DNA of 64,000 nt from Carnobacterium_A antarcticum (lineage in GTDB: Bacteria; Bacillota; Bacilli; Lactobacillales; Carnobacteriaceae). Position 1 is the first letter of the stretch; each line of letters begins with the position of its first letter. Below, piece by piece: positions 53,997 through 63,278 of this stretch. Where the stretch lies: the NCBI RefSeq assembly GCF_042658365.1, contig NZ_JBHSQC010000002.1; one strand, 5' to 3'. The translations under genes were made by a program, and so were the position numbers. The notes below the pieces were generated by a model. It had not been told where the DNA came from, did not search any database, and saw nothing but the letters and a program-made list of their open reading frames with translations.

Positions 53997-55355
53997 ATGA
54001 ACAAATTTAATGAATTTTTCAATAAAATGCTGGATCCGTTCTTAAAGTTTGTTAACACGAAAACCATGATGGCCATTAAAGATGGATTCTTATTAACGAT
54101 GCCCATCACCCTTGTCGGTTCTCTCTTTCTTTTGATTGCCAACTTTCCTATTCCTAAATGGGATAGTTGGATGTCAAATATATTCGGCACTGACTGGTCT
54201 GCTCCGCTGAACCAAGTAGCTGGTTCAACGTTCGATATTCTAGCCGTAGTTGCTGTTTTGGGCATTTCTTACACATATGCTAAAAACGAAAAAGTCGACC
54301 CCATCAGTACTGCTCTCTTATCGTTAGTCTCTTTCCTGATTTTAACCGATTCTTTTGCAGTCACTGAAAGTGGTGAAACGATCGCTGGAGTCATTCCTAA
54401 GAGCTGGACAGGTGGAAATGGAATCATTACTGCTATTATAGTCGCTGTTATAGTCGCTAAAGTATTTGCGTTCTTTATTAAACGCGATATCCGAATCAAG
54501 ATGCCGGATACAGTCCCTCCAGGCGTAGCCAATGCGTTTTCTGCTATGATACCAGGCGCTGTAGTGATGTTTGGCTCGATGGTTGTTTATACCTTAACCA
54601 GCAAGTTTGCCGGCGTCTCTTTAACCGAACTTATTTTCAAACTTTTACAAACACCTATTCAAAATGTTTCCGATACCTTACCTGGCGGACTGTTTATCAC
54701 TTTCTTGATGTCTATTCTTTTCTGGGCTGGTATTCATGGACCTAATATTGTAATGGGAATCATGGGACCTATTTTAACTGCTAATGCACTAGATAACCAA
54801 GCAGTCATTGATTCTGGTCAACAACTGATAGTCGGCGAAAACACTAAGATCATGACGGTTCAGTTGATTGATGTGTTTGCTAAATTTGGCGGACAAGGCA
54901 TTACGATTGGTTTACTGTTTGCCGCCTTAATGTTTGCCAAGTCAAAACGTTTAAAAGAAATTTCTAAAATTTCTATCGTTCCTAGTCTTTTTAACATTAA
55001 CGAGCCGGTTATTTATGGATTGCCAATAGTCTTTAATCCAATTATGTTGATTCCCTTTATTCTTGTTCCGATAACCGCTGTTTTAATTACTTACGGAGCT
55101 ATTATCATTGGTTTTATTCAACCCTTTACGGCAGTACAGGTTCCTTGGACCACACCTCCGCTAATATCTGGTTTTCTATTAAGCGGCTGGCAAGGATTGG
55201 TCGTTCAATTGGTTATTATTTTTGCCTCTGCTGGAATCTATTATCCTTTCTTAATAAAACAAGATAAACAATTTCTATTGGAAGAAGCTGAAATAGAAGC
55301 AACTGAAGAAACCGCTGATTCTCCATTAGACTTTGCAAATGAAAGCAACGTATAA
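53997..55355 (+). CDS. PTS system lactose/cellobiose-family EIIC
   Basis: This membrane permease subunit of the phosphotransferase system has 452 residues with about 10 predicted helices. The family signature region IHGPNIVMG and the late FNINEPVIYGLPIVFNP loop (conserved NEP) mark the Lac-family (CelB-type) EIIC. No EIIA or EIIB is encoded next to it, so it must borrow them from another locus. It follows the glucosidase by 31 bp with a GGAGG site. Confidence 0.93.
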   Translation: MNKFNEFFNKMLDPFLKFVNTKTMMAIKDGFLLTMPITLVGSLFLLIANFPIPKWDSWMSNIFGTDWSAPLNQVAGSTFDILAVVAVLGISYTYAKNEKVDPISTALLSLVSFLILTDSFAVTESGETIAGVIPKSWTGGNGIITAIIVAVIVAKVFAFFIKRDIRIKMPDTVPPGVANAFSAMIPGAVVMFGSMVVYTLTSKFAGVSLTELIFKLLQTPIQNVSDTLPGGLFITFLMSILFWAGIHGPNIVMGIMGPILTANALDNQAVIDSGQQLIVGENTKIMTVQLIDVFAKFGGQGITIGLLFAALMFAKSKRLKEISKISIVPSLFNINEPVIYGLPIVFNPIMLIPFILVPITAVLITYGAIIIGFIQPFTAVQVPWTTPPLISGFLLSGWQGLVVQLVIIFASAGIYYPFLIKQDKQFLLEEAEIEATEETADSPLDFANESNV

Positions 55356-55365
55356 ATAATTTGGA

Positions 55366-55397
55366 AGGATTAAGCCGATCTGGTTTAATCCTTTTCC
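55366..55397 (+). terminator. weak hairpin after EIIC
   Basis: A 9-bp stem (55366-55374 with 55386-55394) is followed by a short pyrimidine run. It may only attenuate readthrough into the regulator. Confidence 0.45.
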
Positions 55398-55467
55398 TTT
55401 CGTTATACTGAATAAAATACAGATAATAAAGCAATAAATACACTAATTATCGAAATGAGGACAATTA

Positions 55468-56172
55468 ATGAGGAAATACAGAGTAGTAGCTGATCAGCTT
55501 TTAGACGAAATAGCTCAAGGAAAGTATAAAGATGAAGATCGTTTGCCAACTGAAGATAAATTAATGGCTGAACACAATGTCAGCCGAAATACACTGCGAA
55601 GTGCTATTGACGTATTGGTTGATAAAAGTATTCTTTATCGTGTGCAAGGGAGCGGGATTTATATTCGCAAACCAGTCTATCCTGATACGATTACCATTAA
55701 TTCCATCAGAGGTTTTAAAGAAGAATTTAAAAACAAAGAAACACATTCTGAGGTCATCGAGCTGGAACAATTACCAGCAGATAAAGAGATAAGTCAAAAA
55801 CTTCAGTGCGAAATAGGCACCCCAGTTTATTTTGTTCACCGGATGCGCTATATTGAAAACGAACCTTTTTCAATTGAATACAGTTATTTCAATAAAACCA
55901 TTATCCCTTATCTAGGAAGAGAAATTGCTAATAACTCCATCTATAGCTATATTGAGAATGATTTAAACTTATCTATCGGCTTTGCTGACAAATACATTTC
56001 TGTTGAAAAATTATCTAAAATGGACAGCAGCCATCTTCAATTAAAAGAAGCAGATCCTTCTTTAGTTATTGAAGAAACCGTTTATCTTACGAATGGAACA
56101 CTTTTTAATCATTCCAGAGTTATTCATAATTACAAACACGCTAAGTTTTTTGCATTAGCAAAAAATTGGTAA
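55468..56172 (+). CDS. GntR/HutC-family regulator with UTRA domain
   Basis: The protein has 234 residues. A winged helix in the first 70 (DRLPTEDKLMAEHNVSRNTLRSAIDVLVDKS) and an effector-binding UTRA domain from about 95 to 230 place it in the HutC group, like regulators of beta-glucoside PTS genes. It probably senses a phosphorylated beta-glucoside and controls the locus in which it is the last gene. GAGG lies 7 bp before the ATG. Confidence 0.9.
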   Translation: MRKYRVVADQLLDEIAQGKYKDEDRLPTEDKLMAEHNVSRNTLRSAIDVLVDKSILYRVQGSGIYIRKPVYPDTITINSIRGFKEEFKNKETHSEVIELEQLPADKEISQKLQCEIGTPVYFVHRMRYIENEPFSIEYSYFNKTIIPYLGREIANNSIYSYIENDLNLSIGFADKYISVEKLSKMDSSHLQLKEADPSLVIEETVYLTNGTLFNHSRVIHNYKHAKFFALAKNW

Positions 56173-56175
56173 TAA

Positions 56176-56230
56176 AAAACAAGTAAGAACCTTGAAATAT
56201 AACTCTATCCTAGGGTTCTTGCTTGTTTTA
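56176..56230 (+). terminator. terminator of beta-glucoside locus
   Basis: A 16-bp stem with one mismatch (56176-56191 with 56214-56229) is followed by a U run. Confidence 0.75.
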
Positions 56231-56334
56231 TTTTTTACTTAAGGTTCCTTCGTGTCTATAGCCTAATTTTAAAATTATAGGATACTTGGAAAGAAAAACA
56301 ATAAATTAAAATCCTAATAGTTTCATACCAAAAC

Positions 56335-56386
56335 AAAACCTGCTAAACGGTGCATGACATTCTTGCACACTCTTTAGCAGGTTTTT
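56335..56386 (-). terminator. ribose operon terminator
   Basis: A 13-bp stem (56335-56347 with 56373-56385) with an inner GTGCA/TGCAC pair is followed on the minus strand by U-rich sequence. Confidence 0.75.
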
Positions 56387-56404
56387 ATTTAATCTAATCT
56401 ACTA

Positions 56405-57340
56405 TTAGTTATCGCTTTTAATGAGTTCCAATGGAGAAGCAATTTTCGCTTCAACTTTTTTACCAGAGAAATGATCAAATGCTGCTTGCATTGCAAGTTT
56501 GCCCATTTCTGTTGGTTGTTGAGCAACTGTTGCGCTTAGCGTACCTGCTTCAATTGCAGCTAATCCGTCTTCTGTTCCATCAAAGCCCACTACTTGAATG
56601 TCTCCAGTTTTTCCTGCAGCTTCAATGGCTTCAATCGCACCTAGTGCCATTTCATCATTTTGAGCAAAAATAGCTTCGATTTCTGGATTTGATTGAAGCA
56701 TATTTTCCATAACCGTCAAGCCTTCTGCGCGGTCAAAGTTGGCTGTTTGTTGATCCACTAAGTCTAAATTATCTTTTGCATAATCATTGAAACCTTTTCC
56801 ACGTTCTCTTGTTGCAGAAGCGCCAGGTATTCCTTCTAATTCAGCAACTTTTGCTTTTGAACCTGAAATTTCTTCAATATATTGGGCAGCCATTTTTCCG
56901 CCTTCTACGTTATCCGAAGCCACTAACGTTACTACTTGACCGCCATCACTTGAACGGTCAATGGCAATTACCGGAATACCGGCACTGTTTGCAGCTTCAA
57001 CAGCTGGAGTGATTGCAGATGAGTCAACAGGATTGATCAATAAAATATCGACCCCTTGTTGAATCAAATCATCTACGTCATTGCTTTGTTTTGACGTGTC
57101 ATCTTGTGCGTCCAATACTTTTACTTCAGAACCTTCATCACCAGCCAAATCAGTAATTCCTTCTTTAACTGAAATAAAGAATGGGTTATTCAGTGTCGAT
57201 AGCGATACACCTACGACTAAATCTGATGATTCTTTTTCTTCCACTGCACCAGAATCCGTGTTTTCTCCTTCTAACGTTGCGCTGCCACATCCTCCTAAAA
57301 ATAATAAAGCTGCTGCTGTCAATCCAATTAATTTCTTCAT
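56405..57340 (-). CDS. rbsB: ribose-binding lipoprotein RbsB
   Basis: This extracellular sugar-binding component of the ribose ABC importer has 311 residues. It has a lipobox (LGGC, Cys18), a Ser/Glu-rich linker and a periplasmic-binding fold of the ribose type, with VVGVSLSTLNNPFF near the start and a VVGFDGTEDGLAAIEAG region late. It is the last gene of the rbs operon. Ribose is inferred from the operon; GGAGG precedes the ATG. Confidence 0.94.
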   Translation of the reverse strand: MKKLIGLTAAALLFLGGCGSATLEGENTDSGAVEEKESSDLVVGVSLSTLNNPFFISVKEGITDLAGDEGSEVKVLDAQDDTSKQSNDVDDLIQQGVDILLINPVDSSAITPAVEAANSAGIPVIAIDRSSDGGQVVTLVASDNVEGGKMAAQYIEEISGSKAKVAELEGIPGASATRERGKGFNDYAKDNLDLVDQQTANFDRAEGLTVMENMLQSNPEIEAIFAQNDEMALGAIEAIEAAGKTGDIQVVGFDGTEDGLAAIEAGTLSATVAQQPTEMGKLAMQAAFDHFSGKKVEAKIASPLELIKSDN

Positions 57341-57360
57341 TTGTGTTTCCTCCTATTGGT

Positions 57361-58329
57361 TTATTTTTTTCTGTCTAATAAAACTGCGATGATGATGACG
57401 ATACCTTTGACGATTTGTTGATAAAAACTAGATACACCTAATAAATTCAATCCATTGTTCAAGGTTCCCATGATCAAGGCCCCGATCAACGTCCCAACTA
57501 TTCTTCCACGACCGCCAGAAAGACTGGTTCCGCCTAAGACAACCGAAGCGATCGCATCCATTTCATACGATTGTCCTGCAGTTGGCTGTGCTGAATTTAA
57601 TCTAGATGTGATGATGATTCCAGCAATCGACGCCATCATACCTGAGATAGCATAAATAGCTATTTTGATTCGATCGCTTTTTATTCCAGCGATAAATGCT
57701 GCTTTTTCATTCCCTCCTATCGCAAATGTTTTTCTACCAAAGGTCATTTTGTGTAATAGAATATACAAAATGATGAAACAGATGGCCATTAAAATGACCG
57801 GAAATGGAATACCGAATAAATAACCGCGTCCGACAAATTTAAAGATGAAACTATCGCCAATCCCTGTGATTGGGTTTCCATCTGTGAAAACTAAGGTCGC
57901 CCCTCGGAAAATCGTCATTGTTGCTAATGTTGCAATAAATGGAGCCATTTTCCCTTTCGTGATCAGCAATCCATTAAACCCGCCTAACAAGCCGCCAACG
58001 ACAACCGCTAATACCATGGCCAAAAATGGATCTAAGCCAGCAACGATACTGCCTGCCATCAAAGCACTGCTTAAAGCTAGTGTTGATCCAACGGACAAAT
58101 CGATTCCGCCTGTTAAGATGACAAACGTCATCCCGAAAGCGATCAAGGCATTTGTTGAAACTTGTCTTAATAGGTTAAGCAAGTTGTTCGGAGACACAAA
58201 ACCAGGGTTGAGAATCGTTACAAAAAAGATCAAAACGATTAAGGCTAATAGTGGTCCTAGTTTTCCAATGATGTCTTTTTTCTGCATTTTTTGTTCTTCT
58301 AATTGAACCTTCTTTAAATCTGAACTCAT
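57361..58329 (-). CDS. rbsC: ribose ABC transporter permease RbsC
   Basis: The protein has 322 residues with about 9 predicted membrane helices and the family features: TGGIDLSVGSTLALSS and the late VVLGGTSLSGGRGRIVGTLIGALIM, conserved in RbsC/AraH permeases. The start was set at the ATG at 58329, 8 bp after GGAGGG and one base after the rbsA stop. Confidence 0.94.
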   Translation of the reverse strand: MSSDLKKVQLEEQKMQKKDIIGKLGPLLALIVLIFFVTILNPGFVSPNNLLNLLRQVSTNALIAFGMTFVILTGGIDLSVGSTLALSSALMAGSIVAGLDPFLAMVLAVVVGGLLGGFNGLLITKGKMAPFIATLATMTIFRGATLVFTDGNPITGIGDSFIFKFVGRGYLFGIPFPVILMAICFIILYILLHKMTFGRKTFAIGGNEKAAFIAGIKSDRIKIAIYAISGMMASIAGIIITSRLNSAQPTAGQSYEMDAIASVVLGGTSLSGGRGRIVGTLIGALIMGTLNNGLNLLGVSSFYQQIVKGIVIIIAVLLDRKK

Positions 58330-58330
58330 A

Positions 58331-59812
58331 TTAATACCCTCCTGTTGCAAGACTCATAATTTTTTCTTCTGTTGCTTCTGATTTTCCAAGCTCGCCCGCA
58401 ATGGTTCCTTCATGAACGACAATGATTCGGTCACTGACGCCTAAAACTTCGGGTAAGTCACTGGAAACCATGATAATCGCTACACCTCGATCAGCTAACT
58501 CATTCATCAATTGATAGATTTCGCGTTTAGCTCCAACGTCCACTCCTCGGGTTGGTTCATCTAAGATAAGCACTTTTGAACCGATTCCGATCCATTTTGC
58601 TAAAACGACTTTTTGCTGGTTTCCTCCTGATAAATTGGAGACAGCTAACTCGGCGCTTTGTGCTTTAACATTTAAGCGTTTCATTAACAACTGAACAAAG
58701 TCTTTTTCTGCCGTTGTATCGATCAATCCTCTTTTTTTAAATCCATCAATGGAAGGCAATGAAATATTCTCTTTAATAGAATAATCTAAAATCAACCCTT
58801 CATCTTTTCGATTTTCAGTTAAAAACCCAATACCTTTTTCAATGGCATTATTAGGATTTTTGATTTTAATGGTTTCATTCTCAAAAACGATATCGCCGCT
58901 GTCCAAAGTATCGATACCGAAAATAGCGCGCATAATTTCTGTCCGGCCTGAGCCCATCAACCCTGAAAAGCCAACAATCTCGCCCGCACGAACAGTGAAA
59001 GAAATGTTTTCGAAGATACCTTTTTTCGATAAGTGTTGAGTTTCAAAAATAACTTCGCCAATTTTTGACGTTTTTTCAGGATAATAATCTTCAAGGTCTC
59101 TTCCAACCATTTTCCTAACAACTTCATCAACCGTTGTATCTTTTGTCATAGTCGTATCGATGGATACCCCATCTCGCATGACCGTGATGCGGTCACTGAT
59201 TTTAAATATTTCTTCCATTCTATGAGAGATGTAAATGATCGCAACACCTTTTTGTTTTAGATTCATAATGATCTTGAACAACGTTTCAATTTCTCTTTCA
59301 GTCAATGCCGCTGTCGGCTCATCCATGATCAATACTTGAGCGTTTGTCATTAAGGCTTTAGCGATTTCAATCATTTGCTGTTGGCCGACTGACAAGGTTT
59401 GAACTTCTAAGTGCAAATCCAATTGGATACCTAAGTCCTCGAAAACAGCTTTTGCCTTTTTTTCCATTTCTTTGGTGTTTAACCAGCCCAGTTTGTTTTT
59501 GATTTCTTTGCCGATAAACAAATTTTCAACTACCGTCATCTGAGGCCAAATGTTCATTTCTTGATGGATAAAACTGACTCCGTGTTCTTCGGCTTCTTTG
59601 GGGTTTTGATAGACTGTCTCGGTTCCATCAATGATGATTTCACCAGAATCGTATGCATGTAATCCGGTTAAAATATTCATTAATGTTGATTTACCAGCCC
59701 CGTTTTCTCCCATCAATGCGTGTATTTCTCCGCCATTAAGGTCAATGTCTACCCCTCTAAGAACAGAATTTGTTCCAAAGCTTTTTGTAACGGCTTTCAT
59801 TTTAACTTCCAT
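58331..59812 (-). CDS. rbsA: ribose ABC transporter ATP-binding protein RbsA
   Basis: The protein has 493 residues with two tandem ATPase domains. Domain 1 has Walker A GENGAGKST and signature LSVGQQQ. Domain 2 has a degenerate Walker A (GLMGSGRTE) and signature LSGGNQQ. Such asymmetry is normal for the CUT2 family. It energises RbsC-RbsB import of ribose. AGGAGG precedes the ATG. Confidence 0.95.
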   Translation of the reverse strand: MEVKMKAVTKSFGTNSVLRGVDIDLNGGEIHALMGENGAGKSTLMNILTGLHAYDSGEIIIDGTETVYQNPKEAEEHGVSFIHQEMNIWPQMTVVENLFIGKEIKNKLGWLNTKEMEKKAKAVFEDLGIQLDLHLEVQTLSVGQQQMIEIAKALMTNAQVLIMDEPTAALTEREIETLFKIIMNLKQKGVAIIYISHRMEEIFKISDRITVMRDGVSIDTTMTKDTTVDEVVRKMVGRDLEDYYPEKTSKIGEVIFETQHLSKKGIFENISFTVRAGEIVGFSGLMGSGRTEIMRAIFGIDTLDSGDIVFENETIKIKNPNNAIEKGIGFLTENRKDEGLILDYSIKENISLPSIDGFKKRGLIDTTAEKDFVQLLMKRLNVKAQSAELAVSNLSGGNQQKVVLAKWIGIGSKVLILDEPTRGVDVGAKREIYQLMNELADRGVAIIMVSSDLPEVLGVSDRIIVVHEGTIAGELGKSEATEEKIMSLATGGY

Positions 59813-59824
59813 TGATCTGACCTC

Positions 59825-60220
59825 CTAAAATAGCACTCCTGATTGTAGAATAATATTGGAATATGGAGTAGCTTCTCCAGTTCTAATAATAGCTTTAGCA
59901 TTTTTTGATAAATTTTTAAATTCTTCATGGCTGACATAGTTGAATGTTTGTGTCGGAAGTTTTTGTTGGATTTGTTCTAATTGTTTTGGATTGCCTGCTT
60001 TTATTTCATCGGCTAGCATTACTTCTTCGATGACCATTTCTTCCACTAGCAAATCCAGTACTTTCTGAAAAGCAGGATCATTTAAAGCTAAAGCCAAATC
60101 AATCTTTTTTACTCCATCCGGAATCGGTAAACCAGCATCAGCAATAATAATTTGATCCGTATGACCTAAATCAGCTAAAACCTTATCTATCTCACTATTT
60201 AAGATTCCATTCTTTTTCAT
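59825..60220 (-). CDS. rbsD: D-ribose pyranase RbsD
   Basis: It interconverts the pyranose and furanose forms of ribose before phosphorylation by RbsK. The protein has 131 residues. The conserved His in DLGHTD near 18 and the late N/Y-bearing active-site residues (GEATPYSNIIL) are visible. The start was set at 60220, so it overlaps the 3' end of rbsK by 26 bp. An upstream GTG lies in the ribosome site. Confidence 0.93.
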   Translation of the reverse strand: MKKNGILNSEIDKVLADLGHTDQIIIADAGLPIPDGVKKIDLALALNDPAFQKVLDLLVEEMVIEEVMLADEIKAGNPKQLEQIQQKLPTQTFNYVSHEEFKNLSKNAKAIIRTGEATPYSNIILQSGVLF

Positions 60221-61100
60221 AAAAAGCACTTCCTTTCATTTCTTCTAAAGTTGGCATGCCGCCTTGTGCACCAAACGTTTGGATCGACAAAGCTGCTGCC
60301 AAATTTCCAAAACGGATACTAGATTCCATATCAAGTCCAGATGTCAACGCTACTCCGAAAGCTCCATTAAAGGTATCGCCTGCTCCTGTTGTATCAACAG
60401 GTTGAACAAGATAAGAAGGAATCTGTACTTCTTTTGATCCATCATTAAAGTACACCCCTTTTGATCCCATCGTGACGATCAATTTATTAGGGTGTTTTTT
60501 CAATCCTTCAGAAATGCTTAACTGCGGAAACAAAACGTTGTATTCTGATTCATTAGGAGTTAAAAAAGTTACCTTTTCAATCGTTTCTTGCTTGATTTGC
60601 TTAGCTGGTGCAGGATTATAAATGGTTTGGATGCCTTTTTGAAAACAAATATCAATTAGACTTTCAATTATTTCTAACGGCGTTTCATTTTGAAGAATCA
60701 CAACATCACTTTCTTCAATCGTTCTTGATGCGCTTATTACTTGTTCATGTGTAATCGCATCATTTGCCCCAGGAATATAAACGATGCTATTGTCACCGTC
60801 GACTACAGTGATATGCGCTGAACCAGAAGGCAAACCTGTAACCGATTCCACATTATCCGTGTTTATTTGATTATTTTTTAAATTTGCAATGATCTCTTGT
60901 CCAAATAAATCTGTCCCAACTGTTCCTATCATACTGACTCGGCTTCCCAAACGAGCCGCCGCTACGGCTTGATTCGCCCCTTTTCCGCCAAAGGTTGTTT
61001 TGAAATCCTTGCCGGTGATCGTTTCACCGATTTCAGGTCTTTTATCAGCACTTACGACAAAATCAGTTGATAAACTTCCTACTACTGTAATTTTACTCAT
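60195..61100 (-). CDS. rbsK: ribokinase RbsK
   Basis: It phosphorylates ribose to ribose-5-phosphate. The protein has 301 residues of the PfkB family: GSLSTDFV near the start, the GGKGANQAVAAARLG motif at about 38-52 and the anion-hole/catalytic DTTGAGDTFNGAF near 235-250. Its ATG overlaps the rbsR stop by 8 bp, a sign of coupling within the operon. Confidence 0.95.
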   Translation of the reverse strand: MSKITVVGSLSTDFVVSADKRPEIGETITGKDFKTTFGGKGANQAVAAARLGSRVSMIGTVGTDLFGQEIIANLKNNQINTDNVESVTGLPSGSAHITVVDGDNSIVYIPGANDAITHEQVISASRTIEESDVVILQNETPLEIIESLIDICFQKGIQTIYNPAPAKQIKQETIEKVTFLTPNESEYNVLFPQLSISEGLKKHPNKLIVTMGSKGVYFNDGSKEVQIPSYLVQPVDTTGAGDTFNGAFGVALTSGLDMESSIRFGNLAAALSIQTFGAQGGMPTLEEMKGSAFYEKEWNLK

Positions 61101-62076
61101 CTTTATCCTTCTTTCTCAACGATTCTCTAATTTCAAGCGTTACAGGTAACTGAACGTTTTTTTCTTTAATCGGTTTTCCTTCTATGCGAGCACAGAGTAT
61201 CTCAGCGCCTTTGTAACCAATTTGATAAGCTGGTTGAGCGATGGTCGATAAACTAGGATACATCAGTTTACTGTAAGGATTGTCATCGTATCCTACTATT
61301 TGCAGTTCCTCAGGGATTTTGATCCCCTTTCTGATCGCTTCCCGCATAACGGCTAACGCATGGATATCATTCGAAGCGATAATGCTGTTCGCTTTTGGGA
61401 ATTTTTCCAATAAATGAACGGCAGCTTTTTCTGCTGACTCAAATTGAAACGATTCTGTTTCAAATAAGTGGTAGTTTATATTGTTTTCTTCTAGAACTTT
61501 GATGCTGCCTGCTGAGCGGACTAAGGACTTTGAAATGTCTCGTGGACCAACCATCACGATCACTTCACCCGGATTTCTTTCAACAACAGCTTGTGCAGCC
61601 AAACTTCCTCCCTGATAATCATCTGAATAAACAGAATATTCTTTGTTTGAAGCAACTCTATCCAGCATAACAAAAGGCATACCTTTCATATTACGAAAGC
61701 CGCCTTCTACCGCGGATAAGACACCGGCTACATTGTTTTGAGAAAAAGTCCGTATGTATTCATTTTCTTTATCTGAGCTTTCTTGAACATTGCCTAAAAT
61801 TAAGTTATACCCCATTTGATTCATTTTATCCTCTATTCCTTTAGCCACTAATGGAAAGAACGGGTTGGAGATATCTGGCAAAAGAAAACCGATTAATTTA
61901 GATTTTTTTTGATAAAGCGAGCGGGCTACTTCATTAGGATAAAAATCTAATTCTTTAATAGCCGTTTCAACTTTCAATCGGCTTTTTTCACTGACATAAC
62001 CGCTTTTATTCAAAGCTCTTGAAACCGTCGCGACGGACACACCCGCTAAGCTTGCAACATCTTTAATGGTTTTCAT
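61093..62076 (-). CDS. rbsR: LacI-family ribose operon repressor RbsR
   Basis: The protein has 327 residues. The helix-turn-helix TIKDVASLAGVSVATVSRALNK and hinge, followed by a sugar-binding domain, are those of RbsR/CcpA-type repressors. The start was set at the ATG at 62076 behind GAGGTG, 45 bp inside the longest frame. It is the first gene of its own operon, and a LacI-type palindrome (62102-62121) lies in its 5' untranslated region. Confidence 0.93.
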   Translation of the reverse strand: MKTIKDVASLAGVSVATVSRALNKSGYVSEKSRLKVETAIKELDFYPNEVARSLYQKKSKLIGFLLPDISNPFFPLVAKGIEDKMNQMGYNLILGNVQESSDKENEYIRTFSQNNVAGVLSAVEGGFRNMKGMPFVMLDRVASNKEYSVYSDDYQGGSLAAQAVVERNPGEVIVMVGPRDISKSLVRSAGSIKVLEENNINYHLFETESFQFESAEKAAVHLLEKFPKANSIIASNDIHALAVMREAIRKGIKIPEELQIVGYDDNPYSKLMYPSLSTIAQPAYQIGYKGAEILCARIEGKPIKEKNVQLPVTLEIRESLRKKDKDE

Positions 62077-62101
62077 CCTGTTCACCTCACTGCTGTTTAG
62101 T

Positions 62102-62121
62102 ATGTGTAACCGATTACACAT
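62102..62121. promoter_or_regulatory. RbsR operator / cre site
   Basis: ATGTGTAA-CCGA-TTACACAT has perfect 8-bp arms around a CG centre, the form of a LacI-family operator. Its inner TGTAACCGATTACA fits the cre consensus fully. It overlaps the predicted transcription start of the rbs operon. Confidence 0.75.
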
Positions 62122-62123
62122 TT

Positions 62124-62152
62124 ATAATATCACCTCACCCAATAATTTGCAA
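62124..62152 (-). promoter_or_regulatory. ribose operon promoter
   Basis: On the minus strand -35 TTGCAA (62147-62152), 17 bp and -10 TATTAT (62124-62129). The -35 lies in AACGGTTGCA, shared with the malE promoters. Confidence 0.7.
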
Positions 62153-62161
62153 CCGTTATCA
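62148..62161. promoter_or_regulatory. near-perfect cre over rbs -35
   Basis: The minus strand reads TGATAACGGTTGCA, one mismatch from the cre consensus, and covers the -35 box. Confidence 0.6.
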
Positions 62162-62321
62162 TCAATAAAATAAAAATAATTGCTATATTCTAATGATCTA
62201 TAGCTAATTCTCTCGTTTTCAGACTGGATCTTCCTTATAACATAACTTAAACACAAAATAAGTAATTGCTTTTAACCAACTATTTTTATAGTTATTAATT
62301 TTTTCTGCACAAAAAACACTT

Positions 62322-62350
62322 TTGCCCTTGCATTATATTAAAACTATATT
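62322..62350 (+). promoter_or_regulatory. promoter of FAH-family gene
   Basis: -35 TTGCCC (62322-62327), 17 bp and -10 TATATT (62345-62350) precede the gene by about 50 bp. Confidence 0.55.
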
Positions 62351-62398
62351 AGAATAATAGTTCAGGGATTAAAATAAAATGATAAAGGTGGTTTTGAT

Positions 62399-63160
62399 AT
62401 GTCGCAAGCAGCTTTTTTAGAAACACTATATGGAGCTTACAAGAACGTTGCAGTACTGGAAAAATCCGTTTTTCCAGCAGATATTGATTTGGAGGAGGCA
62501 TATCGAATTCAACACGCCTTCACTAAAGCAAAAAAAGAAAATAACGAAACATTGAAAGGTTATAAAATCAGTATGACCAGTCTTGAAACACAAGCTTTAT
62601 TCGGTGCTAAAGAACCATTGTATGGACAAATGACGGATAAACAAATTTCTGGTACCGTTTCGCTTAGTGAGCAAATGATGAACCCTTTAGTTGAATTGGA
62701 ATTGGTCTTTGTTGTTAAAGAACCATTGACAGCTAAATCCACTGAAGAAGAAATTATTGCAAAAACTCAGGTGGCTCCTGGTTTGGAAGTACCTGATTCT
62801 CGTTTTGAAGATTGGTTTCCTAAAATGCCCAAAGAACAAGTTTGCGCTGACGGAGCTGTTGGCGGGAAAGTTGTTTTTGGAGCAGCAAAAGATTATACTT
62901 ATGCAGATTTAGACGCTATCAATGGAAAATTGATTTTGAATGGTGAAGTCCTTGATCAAGGTTCTTCATCTATTGTTATGGACCATCCCGTTAAAGCGAT
63001 AAAGTGGTTATTAGAAAAATTAGGACAACATGACTTGACCCTTGAACCAGGTATGTTTGTTTCTTCTGGTACATTCGTCCTGCCGAAACCGCTAGAAGTT
63101 GGACAATATACTGGCGAATTTGAAGGTGTAGGAAATGTTCAGCTTACGGTGAATGTTTAG
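62399..63160 (+). CDS. fumarylacetoacetase-family 2-keto-4-pentenoate hydratase/decarboxylase-like protein
   Basis: The protein has 253 residues, cytoplasmic. It matches the MhpD/DmpH-like branch of the FAH superfamily: GYKISMTSLETQALFGAKEPLYG near 42-64, the metal-ligand glutamates in PLVELELVFVV near 96-106 and a late LEPGMFVSSGTF region. These enzymes hydrate or decarboxylate 2-keto-enoic acids. No ring-cleavage genes are near, so the true substrate is unknown and may lie in central or sugar-acid metabolism. AAAGGTGG precedes the ATG; it is a single-gene unit. Confidence 0.82.
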   Translation: MSQAAFLETLYGAYKNVAVLEKSVFPADIDLEEAYRIQHAFTKAKKENNETLKGYKISMTSLETQALFGAKEPLYGQMTDKQISGTVSLSEQMMNPLVELELVFVVKEPLTAKSTEEEIIAKTQVAPGLEVPDSRFEDWFPKMPKEQVCADGAVGGKVVFGAAKDYTYADLDAINGKLILNGEVLDQGSSSIVMDHPVKAIKWLLEKLGQHDLTLEPGMFVSSGTFVLPKPLEVGQYTGEFEGVGNVQLTVNV

Positions 63161-63186
63161 ATTACGATTCTTAATAATATAAGTTA

Positions 63187-63236
63187 AAAAAGATCCTCCT
63201 AAGTCTGGCATCTGCCAGCTTTAGGAGGATCTTTTT
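63187..63236. terminator. bidirectional terminator FAH gene / mannosidase
   Basis: A perfect 16-bp outer stem (63187-63202 with 63221-63236) and an inner CTGGC/GCCAG hairpin have U runs on both sides. Confidence 0.9.
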
Positions 63237-63278
63237 AGGTAATATGCTTGATTTTTTGTTCAGAAGTCTTCTTGTCTG

